Part shown: one piece after another, positions 1 to 10,657 of the stretch | Position numbering within the stretch: position 1 is the first letter of the stretch | How the letters are laid out: every line of letters begins with the position of its first letter | DNA from: Rana temporaria | Lineage: Eukaryota > Chordata > Amphibia > Anura > Ranidae | Length of the DNA: 64,000 nucleotides | Reading direction: 5' to 3' | Assembly (NCBI RefSeq): GCF_905171775.1 | Contig: NC_053490.1 | Coordinates: forward strand, 33,479,006-33,543,005 | The notes under the pieces: generated by a model | What the model saw: only the letters and a program-made list of their open reading frames with translations | Database searches by the model: none | What the model was told of the DNA's origin: nothing | Translations under genes and position numbers: made by a program

Positions 1-826
1 CGCGCGCACCGATAAGTAAAGCGCGCGCGCCAAACGCCGTCAGGGGAAGCAGGAAGCCATGTGGAGAGGAGCATCAGGACCTGAAACGCTGGAGCAGCAA
101 ACACAGGTAAAAGGAAGCTTTCAATTATCTCCCTAATGGTATGGTTCCCTCTCTGTGGAACACCCTGCCCAAAAAAAGGCCCTCCTTGTGACAGAAGCAG
201 CAGCAGCCTACTAGCCCAGCCAGGGGAACTATACCTGGGTGCTTTGAGCCATCCCGTTTGAAAACTTTGTGGTTCTCCTTTGCCCATGCACAGAGGCATA
301 AATAGGCTGCCCAAGAATCCCCTGTAGGAAGCCTACTGACAAACCAAGTTCCGTAGGCCCCCTGCTTACCTTTCCACGCCGCAGTGTATTGCTCTGCAAG
401 AGGCCCAATCTTCACCCTTCACCGTGGGTATGGTCATAGACCTTCAGGGACCGGGGTCTTAAAAGAACACCACACACCTGGACCTATACAGCACCACTGG
501 CAACAGGTATTCTCTAGGTATAGAAACCAGACCTGGAACCCAGGGTCCAGCCCTCCAAGGAGAGGCATTATAGGCAAAACCCCATCCACGAATTGGGGCC
601 CGGGTACCGTCCACTTTGGCTATGAAGCACCTTGGACGGATCCGGTCAGCTGGCCCTGGTCCCAAAGACTACTACAGGCACAGTCTCAACGTGCACCAAC
701 ACCTAAGACCCTGGCGAAAAAACTGAGGTACTCCCACTATGGGTGGGGGTTATATAGGGAGGGAACTTCCTGTCGGAGAGTGCCAGTGTCCATCACCTGA
801 AGGTACACTATATAACATATGTAATG
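1..826 (-). mobile_element. DIRS retrotransposon, terminal and leader part, cut by window edge
   Basis: Read on the minus strand from about 826 downward, this matches the start of the DIRS element at 36683. Both have a terminal stretch containing GGACACTGGC, then CCCTATATAACCCC, then GAGTACCTCAGTTTTTT and TCGCCAG, in the same order and spacing. DIRS elements are tyrosine-recombinase retrotransposons with inverted terminal repeats. The visible part would be terminal repeat, leader and the region before gag. A short minus-strand reading frame at 459-665 is not recognised as a domain. The element probably continues beyond base 1. It lies in the opposite orientation to the second DIRS copy. The inner identity is inferred from the shared terminus; the first 120 bases (CG-rich) could be something else. 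Confidence 0.7.
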
Positions 827-837
827 GCTATGCTGCT

Positions 838-1102
838 CTGTGTCCCGTGATGTACGATAAAGAAATATTGCATTTTTTTCAAAATTGTAGCTTTATTTTT
901 GTTTATAGCGCAAAAAATAAAAACCGCAGAGGTGATCAAATACCACCAAAAGAAAGCTTTATTTGTGGGGAAAAAAAGATGCCAATTTTGTTTGGGAGCC
1001 ACGTCGCACGACCGTGCAATTGTCTGTTAAAGCGACGCAGTCCCGAACTGTAAAAACCCCTTGGGTCTTTAGGCAGCATTTTGGTCCGGGGCTTAAGTGG
1101 TT
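838..1102 (+). repeat. Dispersed frog repeat, 3' end fragment
   Basis: Contains a run ending in GCAAAAAATAAAAACCGCAG, then GGTGATCAAATACCACC, then CGCACGACCG and a terminal CTTAAGTGGTTAA. The same blocks in the same order occur at 27174-28056, and reversed at 36420-36645. No coding potential. Probably a non-autonomous DNA transposon whose ends carry AACCACTT / AAGTGGTT. Confidence 0.7.
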
Positions 1103-2031
1103 AACACTAGAATGCACTGTTCATTGGCATCGTAGTTGTCTAAAGCTTGTAAACATGACAGAATAGAAAAAATATAGAAAAAAATTGTTCTGTCTGCAAC
1201 TTCAAAGCAACACTCTAAAGCCAATGGGTGGGAACATTTAAGGGAGGCACTGGCATCCTGCACACCAACCACCTTAGATAGATGCCAAAATGGTGGTGTA
1301 GGCCTCCGTTTTCATCAGTTGCATGGACAGAGGCTCCCATGAAAGATGTTACACTGCTGATCATAGTGAGCGGCAAAAGGTCTCCGTTCAGATTGGCTTT
1401 CACGTAAACAATCTTATCAATAAAAGCCATCACGTTATAAAATGTGTGTGGGAGAAGTCCCTTCTATATCAATGCAAGTCTACCAGTCTGCTCTGATTGA
1501 ATACAACTTTACACAGTTCGTTGCTCTGATCTCACCGTTTAGCAGGGGCAGCAAACATTCTACAAACACCCAAAGGAGAAGCCAGCAATATCTGAATCAT
1601 ATGTCTCAGTCCAGATTTTCTTTGGAACAAAATACAAAAAGGAAGTGTAATTTTTTTTTTTTCTAAATCCTGTTTGCATAGCAGATGCTCCTAGTCACAC
1701 CGTACTGGAATAAGGCTTCCTTACAGATCAGGGAGTCTGACTCATGACACTGATCTGACAAGTACGGGTCCGAGGTTGTGCAGATTATAAACTAACACGC
1801 TTGTATAGAATGGCACACAGCTCTCTTACTAACACAACTACTTCTTAAGATTATGGCACCAGCCTAAGACGATTTCAACATGTTCACTTAGAAAAATCCC
1901 CAAACCAGATCACATGTGATGTCAGGGGAACAGCCACCCACTGGTTGAGCTTACTACTTTGCATTAGGAGGACCTCTTTAAAAAGAAACCAGTCTTTGTT
2001 TTGCTTTCTTTTTTACCCTCATAAATGAACA
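1103..2031. other. No gene identified
   Basis: A minus-strand open frame at 1215-1433 has fairly protein-like composition but matches no family I know and has no convincing splice sites. A T-run lies at 1650-1661. Nothing else supported. Confidence 0.5.
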
Positions 2032-2033
2032 TA

Positions 2034-3750
2034 CCGTGTTTCCCCGAAAATAAGTGTAGCACTACCCCCGAAAGAGCTGCTGAGTATTTTTGGGTGGCAC
2101 GTTACCTCTATCTTCTCGCTATCCAGGGTGGTAAAGAGTCCGAAGAATTTCAATGTCCACACAATGCACTTTTTCTGGGATTTATTTGTAGAACTTTAGT
2201 TGAAAAGAAGTAAAGGGGTGGAAGGGTAGGTAGGTTCAGGTGTATAATCACAAATAGGAAACACTTCTGCTTCCAGCAAACAGTTCTCGTCGCCACTCTA
2301 GCCAGAGTGGGTATTGCTCACCTGGATGGGTCCCTCTCACTGGCCTAGCAGCCGGGATGGCGCACGGAATAAAGTACAGTCTCTGCCACAGACATTTTAT
2401 GAGGAGACACTTTTGTTCTAGAATCCCCTGCTACAGGATTCAGCACCCGGATCTCTCCTTCTTTACTCTGATAGAACGTTAGGCCCAACAGGTGACACCG
2501 TCAAGCCTCAGTGAATGGTGTATCCTTCAATTAAGTTTCCAGGTCTTCTCCCAAGGGACCAGCTTCTTGCATGGCCCACTCCAGGATAGTTCCTCCCCTG
2601 GCTTCCTTCATCAAGCGACCTCCTTCCGTAGGATGGCACAGGATCACCTCTGAAAAAACACAGGTCCCAGTCTGACTACTGGGCCTACCAGGCGAAGCCG
2701 AGACCCCCAGACCAACGTGGTCCCGGAGTCAGGATTCAGGACACACCTCAGGCAGGCGCGTGAGACGACAGATCCCCGCCAATGGCGTCTGTCCCTTAAG
2801 TACCTCTCCCCAGCACAGTGAGGCAACCACTTCCACTGATTGGCTGCTGAGGGGGGACACCCAATACACCCTGACCTTGCTGCTGCCACCCTTGGCAATG
2901 ACACCCCCAGGCAGCCATGGCTGAAACAGAGGCTAAATTTGCCATCAATCACACCAGTCTGAGCCAAATAACAGCCCAGACCCCACTAAATTTACAGCAG
3001 CGCCTGTTCAACAGGAGCAGGGCGCTACACAAGCCTGGGTCTTACATTAATTTTTTTAGACAAAAGACCCAGTAGGGCTTATTTTCGGGGTAGGGCTTGT
3101 CATGTGCTGTCTTCTCTCCCCATCTCCTGGAACAGAGTTAAAAGTGCATGTAAAATCATAAAATGCACTGTATTACAGCCCCCATACAATGTAAAGTGTG
3201 CACTGTACCTTCCTACAGCGCCTTCCTTGGTGCTTCCGTGACCCGCCTGATCGGTCTTCCATGCTCTGAGCACTGCAGAAGGAGGGGGGCCCCCGAGATT
3301 CCGCGCTGACAGCTGGCAGAAAGAGAGGAGCGGGGAATCAGCTGAACGCCACTCGGCGCATTAATGTACCGCCTGAACGGTCTTTTCCCACTCCGAACAC
3401 TGCAGAGGGACGGGGGCCCGAGATCCCCCATTGACAGCTGGCAGAGGGAGAGCAGCGGGGAATGAGCTGAGCGATGATCTGCACTTCCATGAACCGCCTA
3501 AATAGTCTTTTCCTGCTCCGAGCACTACAGAGGGAGGGGGGCTGAGATCCCCTGCTGATAGAAGAGGAGAGCAGCGGCAATCAGTTGAGCAGCGCCGCAA
3601 CACTGTATTCACCACAGAAACATACACAGTCACAACACAACCCTTCCAAACTAGGGCTTATTTTCGGGGTAGGGCTTATATTGCAGCCTTCTCCGAAAAT
3701 TACAGTAGGGCTTACTTTCAGGGGTAGGTCTAATTTTCGGGGAAACACGG
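2034..3750. mobile_element. TA-flanked MITE (CCGTGTTTCCCC family), 1.7 kb
   Basis: The left end CCGTGTTTCCCCGAAAATAA at 2034 is mirrored by TTTTCGGGGAAACACGG ending at 3750, and each end is flanked by TA (2032-2033 and 3751-3752). This fits the Tc1/mariner-type TA target duplication. Further copies of the subterminal motif (CTTATTTTCGGGG) occur near 3078 and 3658. No transposase frame is present, so it is non-autonomous. The centre has unrelated sequence and a three-unit tandem repeat. A more diverged relative is at 48031-49048. Confidence 0.8.
3230..3600. repeat. Tandem repeat, about 127-bp unit, three copies
   Basis: Units begin near 3243, 3371 and 3497 with CCGCCTGATCGGTCTT-like sequence, followed by GAGCACTGCAG, a G-rich stretch and GACAGCTGGCAGA. 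It lies wholly inside the TA-flanked MITE. Overlapping minus-strand frames here are a by-product of the repeat. Confidence 0.7.
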
Positions 3751-3927
3751 TATCTCGTTTCTGTACATATTTTATGCTCCGGTCTTAGAATTATTTTTAT
3801 GGTTTTTTTTGTATACTTGGGAAGTGTACATCTTTTGGTCAAGTTTTATTGCCGCCTGTGACCCCAATGGGAAGAATCAACCCCACTTCCTGTCCATGTG
3901 AATCAGATCTCAATGGAACCAGCTAGT

Positions 3928-3942
3928 AAGAAGTAAGATACA
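3928..3942. repeat. Target-site duplication, left copy (L1)
   Basis: AAGAAGTAAGATACA here is identical to 10643-10657. The 15-bp perfect match brackets the L1 element exactly and fits target-primed reverse transcription. Confidence 0.95.
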
Positions 3943-4080
3943 GAGTGCGCATGCGCGCGGCGCCGAGGACGGTCATGTGCTGATCGAGCTCCGCACAGCC
4001 GCGGCCCTTTCAGCTATCAAAAGCAATCAAACGGGCGGATCGACCCCTAGTGAGCACACCCCACAACTCGGGACCGGACC
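3943..4080 (+). promoter_or_regulatory. L1 5'UTR, probable internal promoter
   Basis: A CpG-rich 138-bp leader (GCGCATGCGCGCGGCGCCGA near 3947) lies between the left target duplication and ORF1. L1 elements carry an internal promoter in their 5'UTR. That role is inferred from position and composition. It is short compared with the roughly 900-bp mammalian L1 5'UTR. Confidence 0.5.
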
Positions 4081-5547
4081 ATGCAGCGGAGGACCGCCGG
4101 CAACAAACATAACCAGCGCCGACCCTCCCAGCATTCTCGCAAGACGCGCTCACAGGCCCAGCTACACTCCCCTCAGCCTAAGATGGCGTCGGGCAGGGGA
4201 GACAATACACGTGGCGGCTCCCGGGACCAGCCGGAGGATCGGGCGGAGGAGGTGAGGAGGGGAGGGGGAGGCACGGACCGGAACAGCACACAGACTCAGG
4301 CACATTCACCCTGGGGACAGATGCAGCCGGGTTTAGTAGCTGGAGGAGGGGTTGTTTCTCCCCTGCATCAGACCCCCCTGAGTGTGATGGCGCTGAATGG
4401 AAAAGAAGCGCTGATAGGAGGCCAGAGCTCAGAGACTGATACACACGGCCCTGGGAATATAATTTCGATACAGGCTGAAATACACAGAGACCCCTTCTCT
4501 TCACAATCCCAGGTTGGGACCCCCTCCCCATGCTCTGACCTGGATCGAGGGCCCCACCAATCCCCCATGTCAGGCTCCCCTGATGGAGCATTGCTGATGT
4601 TTACTACATCCCCTGCCTCATCCACGGACAGACAGATGGCTGAACTCGCTGAGATAACATTCAGCCAGGGAAGTTCTGCGCTCCTGATGCCCCCTGCCCT
4701 TGCCCCTGCCCCTGCATCCTCATACTCTGGGGATACGGTGCTGCTTGCCAGGTTCTCGGCCCTTTTACAACAAGAACTGACAAAAGCTTGTACAATGATT
4801 ACCTCTGGGATAAAGTCTGATTTTCAAAATATTGGAGCACGGCTGGATAGCATTGAAACCAAAATGGACGGCACGGTTAAACGTGTTAACCAAAACTCCA
4901 AAATGATCACATCTTTACAAGACCAATTGGATGACGCTAACGCAAAGATTGAAGATTTGGAGAATAGATCTCGCAGGTACAATTTCCGGGTGCGGGGTCT
5001 CCCAGAAACGGTACTGAATCTGGAGGAGACCGTACACGCTTTGATGTCACAGTTGATCCCGGACATTTCTCCTCATCAGCTAGAACTCGATAGAGTGCAC
5101 CGCGCCTTAACGGCCCCCAGGCCGGACGGCCTGCCACGAGACGTTATAGTTAAGCCACACTACTACAGGATCAAGGAGAAAGTGATGCTGGAGGCCAGGC
5201 AGTTGGGTAACGTAACTGTTATGGGATACCCGGTCCAGATCTTTGCGGACATTTCGCAATCAACGATCCAGAAGAGAAGAGCGCTTAAACCCCTTTTGTT
5301 TCATCTTATAAATCGCCACATCAAGTATCGCTGGTCTTTTCCGTTCAGACTCTCGTTCTCATACAAAGGCAGATCCTACTCCTTCAATTCGTTTCAATCG
5401 GGGGAAGCATTGCTTCAAGAATTGGGATTGATCACTATGGATCCACAGACTCCCACAAGTGCACCCGGGGGGGGAGACAGGCCGGTGTCCCCCCTATGGT
5501 CCCAACAGGGTCGCTCCAGAGCCAGAAGACCCCCCTTGAACACTTGA
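4081..5547 (+). CDS. L1 ORF1 protein, RNA-binding chaperone (488 aa)
   Basis: ORF1p binds the element's RNA as a trimer, forms the ribonucleoprotein and has nucleic-acid chaperone activity. The frame is open for 488 codons from an ATG. Residues 1 to about 215 are a low-complexity Pro/Ser/Gly/Gln-rich N-terminus. About 220-296 look like a coiled coil, with heptad-like spacing in the stretch SLQDQLDDANAKIEDLENR. From about 298 (RRYNFRVRGLPE) an RRM-like domain begins, with the RNP-like stretch VIVKPHYYRIKEKVM; a basic C-terminal domain follows (QKRRALKPLLFHLINRH). This order is that of Transposase_22/L1 ORF1. It is longer than human ORF1p (338 aa), mainly in the N-terminus. It overlaps no other element gene and shares the transcript with ORF2. 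Confidence 0.9.
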   Translation: MQRRTAGNKHNQRRPSQHSRKTRSQAQLHSPQPKMASGRGDNTRGGSRDQPEDRAEEVRRGGGGTDRNSTQTQAHSPWGQMQPGLVAGGGVVSPLHQTPLSVMALNGKEALIGGQSSETDTHGPGNIISIQAEIHRDPFSSQSQVGTPSPCSDLDRGPHQSPMSGSPDGALLMFTTSPASSTDRQMAELAEITFSQGSSALLMPPALAPAPASSYSGDTVLLARFSALLQQELTKACTMITSGIKSDFQNIGARLDSIETKMDGTVKRVNQNSKMITSLQDQLDDANAKIEDLENRSRRYNFRVRGLPETVLNLEETVHALMSQLIPDISPHQLELDRVHRALTAPRPDGLPRDVIVKPHYYRIKEKVMLEARQLGNVTVMGYPVQIFADISQSTIQKRRALKPLLFHLINRHIKYRWSFPFRLSFSYKGRSYSFNSFQSGEALLQELGLITMDPQTPTSAPGGGDRPVSPLWSQQGRSRARRPPLNT

Positions 5548-6406
5548 AGATCGGGCATGGCCTGTGTCTATCTCTTTATCTGTTTATTTTCCCACTGTGC
5601 CCCTCACGGATGTTGGGGGCTGATCCCTCCAGAAGAGGGAGTTACAGTAGCAGGGACGAATAGTTTTGAAGTGCCTGTTTCTGCAAGGTTCATTTTGCTA
5701 TTTTACTTACATAGGTGTTGCCGCGAGAAGGGCCACGTTTTCACTCTCACTGTTTATTTTCAATTCCATTTTTATCTAAATTTTTTTTTTTCTATTATAA
5801 ATGTTTAGCTACTATGTGATACAGCCAGGTAAACTGTTTATATTAAGAGACGATCCGGTCCTGACTAGGACTTTAAAATTGTGTTATATATTGCGGGGGT
5901 GCGGTCCAATGGGCTGGCTCCGCCGGTTCTAACTGGTCCGCGAGGGTAAAGGGCCGGGGTGGTAACGCATGCCACAAATAGCGAACTTGCCTCTCCTCTT
6001 TGGGTGGGGGCAACTTCGCGCAGGTTAACGGGCATTTTTGTTCTTTCTATGCCCATGAATACGCGCTGTTTTTCGGCGTGTCCGGGGAGGGGGGGGGGAG
6101 GATGTTTACTTCTCGTTCTCCCCTCTCCCTTCCCCTCTTTTTTTTCATTTTTTGCGTTTTTGTTTGTTTTAATTTTCCTCTCATTTTTACTCTGGCAACG
6201 ACTGTCTTATAGCTGTTTTCTGTCAGACGATGATGTGATGCAATTAGACTTACTTCTCCAATGCCTTTTCTTCTTTAACCAGACTTTCTTTTCTTTTCCT
6301 TTGACTCGTCTACCTTTTGGTGCATCCCCATCCCAAGATAAGATACAATCGCTTGGGTCCGGACCCCTATTTCTTCAGAAACGTGAGTACAGACTACCGA
6401 ACCATC
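5548..6406 (+). other. L1 inter-ORF region, 859 bp
   Basis: It lies between the ORF1 stop and the first in-frame ATG of ORF2, is rich in T tracts (5777-5790, 6127-6150) and has a G run at 6089-6098. An open frame upstream of 6407 extends ORF2 back to 6317 but only from a TTG codon, so ATG 6407 was chosen. The spacer is unusually long for an L1 (63 bp in human) and may matter for how ORF2 is translated. Confidence 0.7.
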
Positions 6407-9400
6407 ATGACAAATAGACCCCTCACTAAGTACACTATCCTAACACACAATGTGCAGGGCATTAATTCTCCCACTAAGCGAGCGAAGGCCTTCCAACAAT
6501 ATCACAAAATGGGGGTAGACGTTCTGCTCCTACAGGAGACGCATTTCTCTAAGGCCTCGGCCCCCAGGTACCTGAATGCTAGATACACAACGGCCTATTT
6601 ATCTAATGGACCTGATAAAAAGAGGGGGGTAGCGATATGTTTCGCCAAAAAGGTTCCTTTTACACCCACCACCGTCATTAGGGATAAGGAGGGTAGATAC
6701 ATTATGGTAGTGGGGAAAATCAATGAGAGCGAGGTCACTTTTCTATCATACTATGCTCCCAATGTGGGTCAATTGACTTTCTTCCGCTCTATGTTGGAGA
6801 TCATAATGCCCCATGTAGCGGGCCACGTGATCCTCGGGGGGGATAGTAATACTTCTCTTGACCGGGTCCTCGATAGATCTAATCCCGGGAAAGCGATACT
6901 GAAACACGCCACTAGACAGAGCGGAGCAATGGCACGTCTCCTACACAGTTATGACCTGATCGACGTGTGGAGAGACGCCCATTCTACTGATCGGGATTTT
7001 ACGTACTACTCCCATGTGCACAAGACGTACTCGCGCATAGATCATGTATTCACGTTCTCTCCCCTGCTTTCATTTGTTTCGTCCGCTACGATACTCCCCA
7101 TGTCTTGGTCGGACCATTCCTCGGTCCAAATCGTGCTGACCGACCTCTGGGCAAAGTCAAGCCCACCATCGTGGCGTTTGAATGAGTCATTGCTGAATGA
7201 CCCTGCCTTCGAAAAAGAAATTGAGCGAGCTATAAAACAGTTTTTTGAGGAGAACTCCTCGTCGGTCTCCTCTCCGGTAACCCTTTGGGCAGCCCATAAG
7301 GCTACCATGCGGGGAACGCTTATACAGCTTGCCTCTAAGGTTAAGAGGGAACGTGAATGCACGATTCGGCAGCAGGAAGAAGAATTACGTCGGGTAATGC
7401 GTGAACAGAAATCTAACCCACACCTCGATTTTAGAACCCAAATTGACGATGCGCGTACGGCTTTGAATTTAAGTCTTACTACGAAGGCGGAGAAATATCT
7501 TCGGTGGTCGCGCCATAGATTTTATTCTTTGGGCGATAAGCCGAATAAACTGTTGGCGAGAAAATTAACCCCTAGGCCGTTCAATCCCGCCCTACCTAAA
7601 CTGAGACTGAAGAATGGCCAACTTACCCAGAATCCACACAAGATTCTCCAAGAGTTTGCCGCATTTTATTCTAAACTGTACGAATCTTCGGGGGACTTTA
7701 GCAACGTTCAGGCAGAGGTATTTTTGGGTAATGTATCCATCCCCAAGTTATCTAGCGACCACGTGGAATTGATGGAGGCAGAATTCACAACAGAGGAAAT
7801 TGTGGCGGCCATTAAGTCTCTGAACCCTTCTAAATCACCGGGCCCGGACGGGTTCACTGGCCACTATTACCGTAAATACTCGGAAATCCTAGCTCCGCAC
7901 TTATGTGCCCTCTTTAATGGCTTGCGCAGAGGCTCCCCCCTTCCGCCGCACGAGAATAGGGCGTTTATACATGTCATTCCTAAGCCTAATAAGGACCATA
8001 GTGATTGCACAAATTATCGCCCGATTTCGCTGATAAATGTCGACCTTAAACTACTGACAAAAATACTGACCACCCGGGTGAATTCATTTTTAGCACAATA
8101 CATTCACCCTGACCAGGTGGGATTTGTACCCCATAGACAGGCCCCGGACCAGACTAGAAGAATCATTGACATTATATCTGCGTTAAACTCGGGCTGGGAC
8201 GGGGGAGGGCAGAGAGGAGCTTTGCTACTTTCGCTAGATCTGCAAAAGGCGTTCGACTCCTTGTCCTGGGAATACCTTTTCTTTATACTAGAGAGATATG
8301 GGTTTGGGTCATATTTCATGACGACACTTCGAACAATATACAACGCTCCCATTGCTAATTTGGTGGTCAAGGGCTATAGATCTCGAGACATTTCCATACA
8401 CAGAGGCACCCGACAAGGCTGCCCTTTGTCTCCGGTGTTGTTTATCTTGGCTTTGGAGCCCTTGGCTACCAAAATTAGAACACATCCGGACATACTGGGG
8501 GTTCACTGCGGAGGGCGGGAGCACAAATGTGCGCTGTTCGCGGACGATATATTGATGCTCCTCTCCTCTCCGGTTACCTCCTTGCCAATTCTGAATGTAG
8601 TACTGGGACATTTTGCGACGTTTACTGGTCTGCGGGTAAATCACTCTAAGTCTCAGGCTCTAGGTGTCTCCCTACAGCCCCACATAGTTCGAGCCTTGCG
8701 CGGACAATACTCTTTTAGCTGGCAAGAGGAAACCCTCCCCTACCTGGGCATTTATTTAACTCCTACTCTTACTACACTATATAAGAAGAACTATCCCCCT
8801 TTGTTTCGCAAGTTGTTGGAGGACCTTCAGAGGTGGTCGACTAAACCCCCGTCATGGTTCGGTAGACTGTATTCGGTCAAGATGACCATTCTACCTAAGG
8901 TGTTGTATTTATTCAGGACTCTTCCAATAGCTATAGTAAGCGTGGATATTAAGAAGTTTCAGTCCAAACTGCTTGATTATATATGGGATCATAGGAGGCC
9001 TAGGGTGAACAGAAAAACATTGTACACCCCTAAATTGGGCGGAGGACTGGGTATGCCGGACCTTCTTAAGTATTTCCACTCAGCCCAGTTGGCCCAGCTG
9101 ATCCGTTTTCATACGGGTCGATCCAAACCGCTCTGGATGGGACTGGAGTCTTCCCTGAATCCGGACAGAGAGATCAGTCACCTGATGTGGCTGAGAGGAC
9201 GGGATAGGCCAGCTATGCTATGTCCGTCTCTGTCATTCTCCCTGAGTCTCTGGGATCGCCTAACCAAAACATATCGATTTAAGTCACCACATACCCCGAT
9301 GGCATCTGTTTCATAATCCCCTGTTCACCCCGGGTCTCCGACCCCAGGACTTCTCTTGGTGGATCAATAAGGGCCTATTGAGGATAGCGGATCTCTGTGA

Positions 9401-10199
9401 CCACAAGGGAGCTTTGTCAAAATTGGTTCTACAGGAGAGGTATGGTCTTCCGAATACTGAATACTTTCGATACGCTCAAATTGCTCATTTCTTAGAGACT
9501 TTGAACCGTACCTCTGATCTTTCCACATCTACGGCTATGGAGCAACTTTGCAGAACCTTTGACAAACATTCCGGTCACATATCAATAATCTATAGTTTGT
9601 TGTCCTCCGGTACTCAAAAGATGGCATATATGCTAAAGTGGGAACATGATCTAGGCATGGAACTGGAAATGGCAGAATGGAGTAAACTGGTACAGGGGGC
9701 TTCTAGATCCTACATTAATACCTCTTTAATCGAGGCTAATTACAAAGTGTTGTTGCGATGGTACATGGTCCCTGCGCGAATAGCCACTTTCGTTCCGGGG
9801 GCGTCCCCGCGGTGCTTCAGGGGGTGCAATGAGGACGGTTCCATGTACCACATTTGGTGGTCATGCCAAAGGGTGAGACGATTTTGGATACGCACTTACA
9901 ACTTCATCTATTCTTTAACCCAGGTGAACCTAGTTAAGTCGCCTCTACATGCACTGCTGGGACGCCCGGTGGAGGGTGCGTCAAGGTACTTGAGAAAACT
10001 GATAGCTTTTATATTTGTGGCAGCCAGAATCTCCATCGCCAAGTCATGGAGATCCCCCACTGTCCCCTTTGGCCTTTTGAAGTCGAAACTGTCCTGGATT
10101 ATGGTGAACGAGAGGTTGTCAGCCATTCTGAATGATAAAGTCAAAATTTTTGACAAGGTGTGGGATCCCTGGATCGCTTATCTCACAAATGCACACTGA
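6407..10199 (+). pseudogene. L1 ORF2: endonuclease-reverse transcriptase, one frameshift
   Basis: ORF2p nicks target DNA and reverse-transcribes the element RNA there. From ATG 6407, an APE-type endonuclease occupies about residues 8-235: HNVQG, LLLQETHF, GGDSN, RIDHVF and WSDHS supply the Asn, Glu, Asp, Asp and His positions. Reverse transcriptase follows: SPGPDGF, VIPKPNKD, NYRPISL, LSLDLQKAFD (motif A), RQGCPLSP (motif B) and LFADDIL (motif C, catalytic Asp pair near 8540). The frame stops at 9316. The protein clearly continues in the next frame from about 9297 to 10199, giving about 1,260 residues in all. That part holds a C-terminal zinc-knuckle-like C-x3-C-x7-H-x4-C (CFRGC ... HIWWSC, near 9815-9870). 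The break is consistent with a single extra base near 9295-9300. All catalytic motifs are otherwise intact. Confidence 0.92.
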
Positions 10200-10642
10200 T
10201 CCGAATCAATGCTAGAGCTTTCACCTTCTTGGATTAAGGTGGGGATGCACCATCCCCTTTCTCTCTCTTGCTCTCTTCTCTTTCTTCCTCTTCTATCTTT
10301 CCTTCTTCCTCCTCTTCCTTCTTTTTTGCTCTATTACTGTTACGCTACCAATTCAGCTGGAGTGGGCCATTGTATGTTGGCCCTCTGGGCCTAGATAGCG
10401 CTCCAATTGGGCGATTCTGTGCTAAATTGACGGTTATCCATGTTTGGGGATGGCCCTAGAGGGAGTGCTCATGGACACAAGACATGTAACTGTTATGTGT
10501 ATACTTGCAATACTCTGTACTTGTTGAATGGCCCTCCAGATGCTGACTGAGAGTGCCTTCCCCCCCCCCCCCCCCAATTTTCTTTGTATACCCCTCTCCT
10601 CATTTTTTTTTTTGAAAACTTAATAAAAAATATTGGAAACGA
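10200..10642 (+). other. L1 3'UTR with polypyrimidine tract
   Basis: It contains a long C/T-only stretch (about 10255-10325) and a C run at 10559-10575, and ends with AATAAAAAATATT just before the right target duplication. L1 3'UTRs often carry a homopurine/homopyrimidine tract; here it is pyrimidine on the coding strand. The AATAAA probably serves as polyadenylation signal. Confidence 0.75.
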
Positions 10643-10657
10643 AAGAAGTAAGATACA
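10643..10657. repeat. Target-site duplication, right copy (L1)
   Basis: Identical to 3928-3942 and marks the 3' boundary of the L1 insertion. Confidence 0.95.

Larger units (their letters stand above)
3943..10642 (+). mobile_element. Full-length L1-type LINE, 6.7 kb
   Basis: This is a complete L1-clade non-LTR retrotransposon: a short 5'UTR, ORF1 (4081-5547), an 859-bp inter-ORF region, ORF2 (6407-10199, one frameshift) and a 3'UTR. A perfect 15-bp target-site duplication bounds it, which shows a single retrotransposition event with no 5' truncation and implies a fairly recent insertion. The 3' end reads AATAAAAAATATTGGAAACG and is not a long poly(A) tail. It lies on the plus strand, antisense to GDPD5, within what should be a GDPD5 intron. 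ORF1 is intact, but ORF2 is interrupted, so this copy is probably not autonomous unless the frameshift is a sequencing or assembly error. Confidence 0.93.

Noticed and set aside
384..800. 138-codon plus-strand frame
   Set aside because: It lies antisense to the DIRS leader and has no domain; it is a by-product of that sequence.
1215..1433. Minus-strand frame with protein-like composition (VYVKANLNGDLLPLTM)
   Set aside because: No recognised family; the possible acceptor is poor and the donor (AAG|GTGGTT) is weak. A chance frame or repeat relic is as likely.
3213..3633. Overlapping minus-strand frames of 72-90 codons
   Set aside because: They follow a 127-bp tandem repeat inside a MITE.
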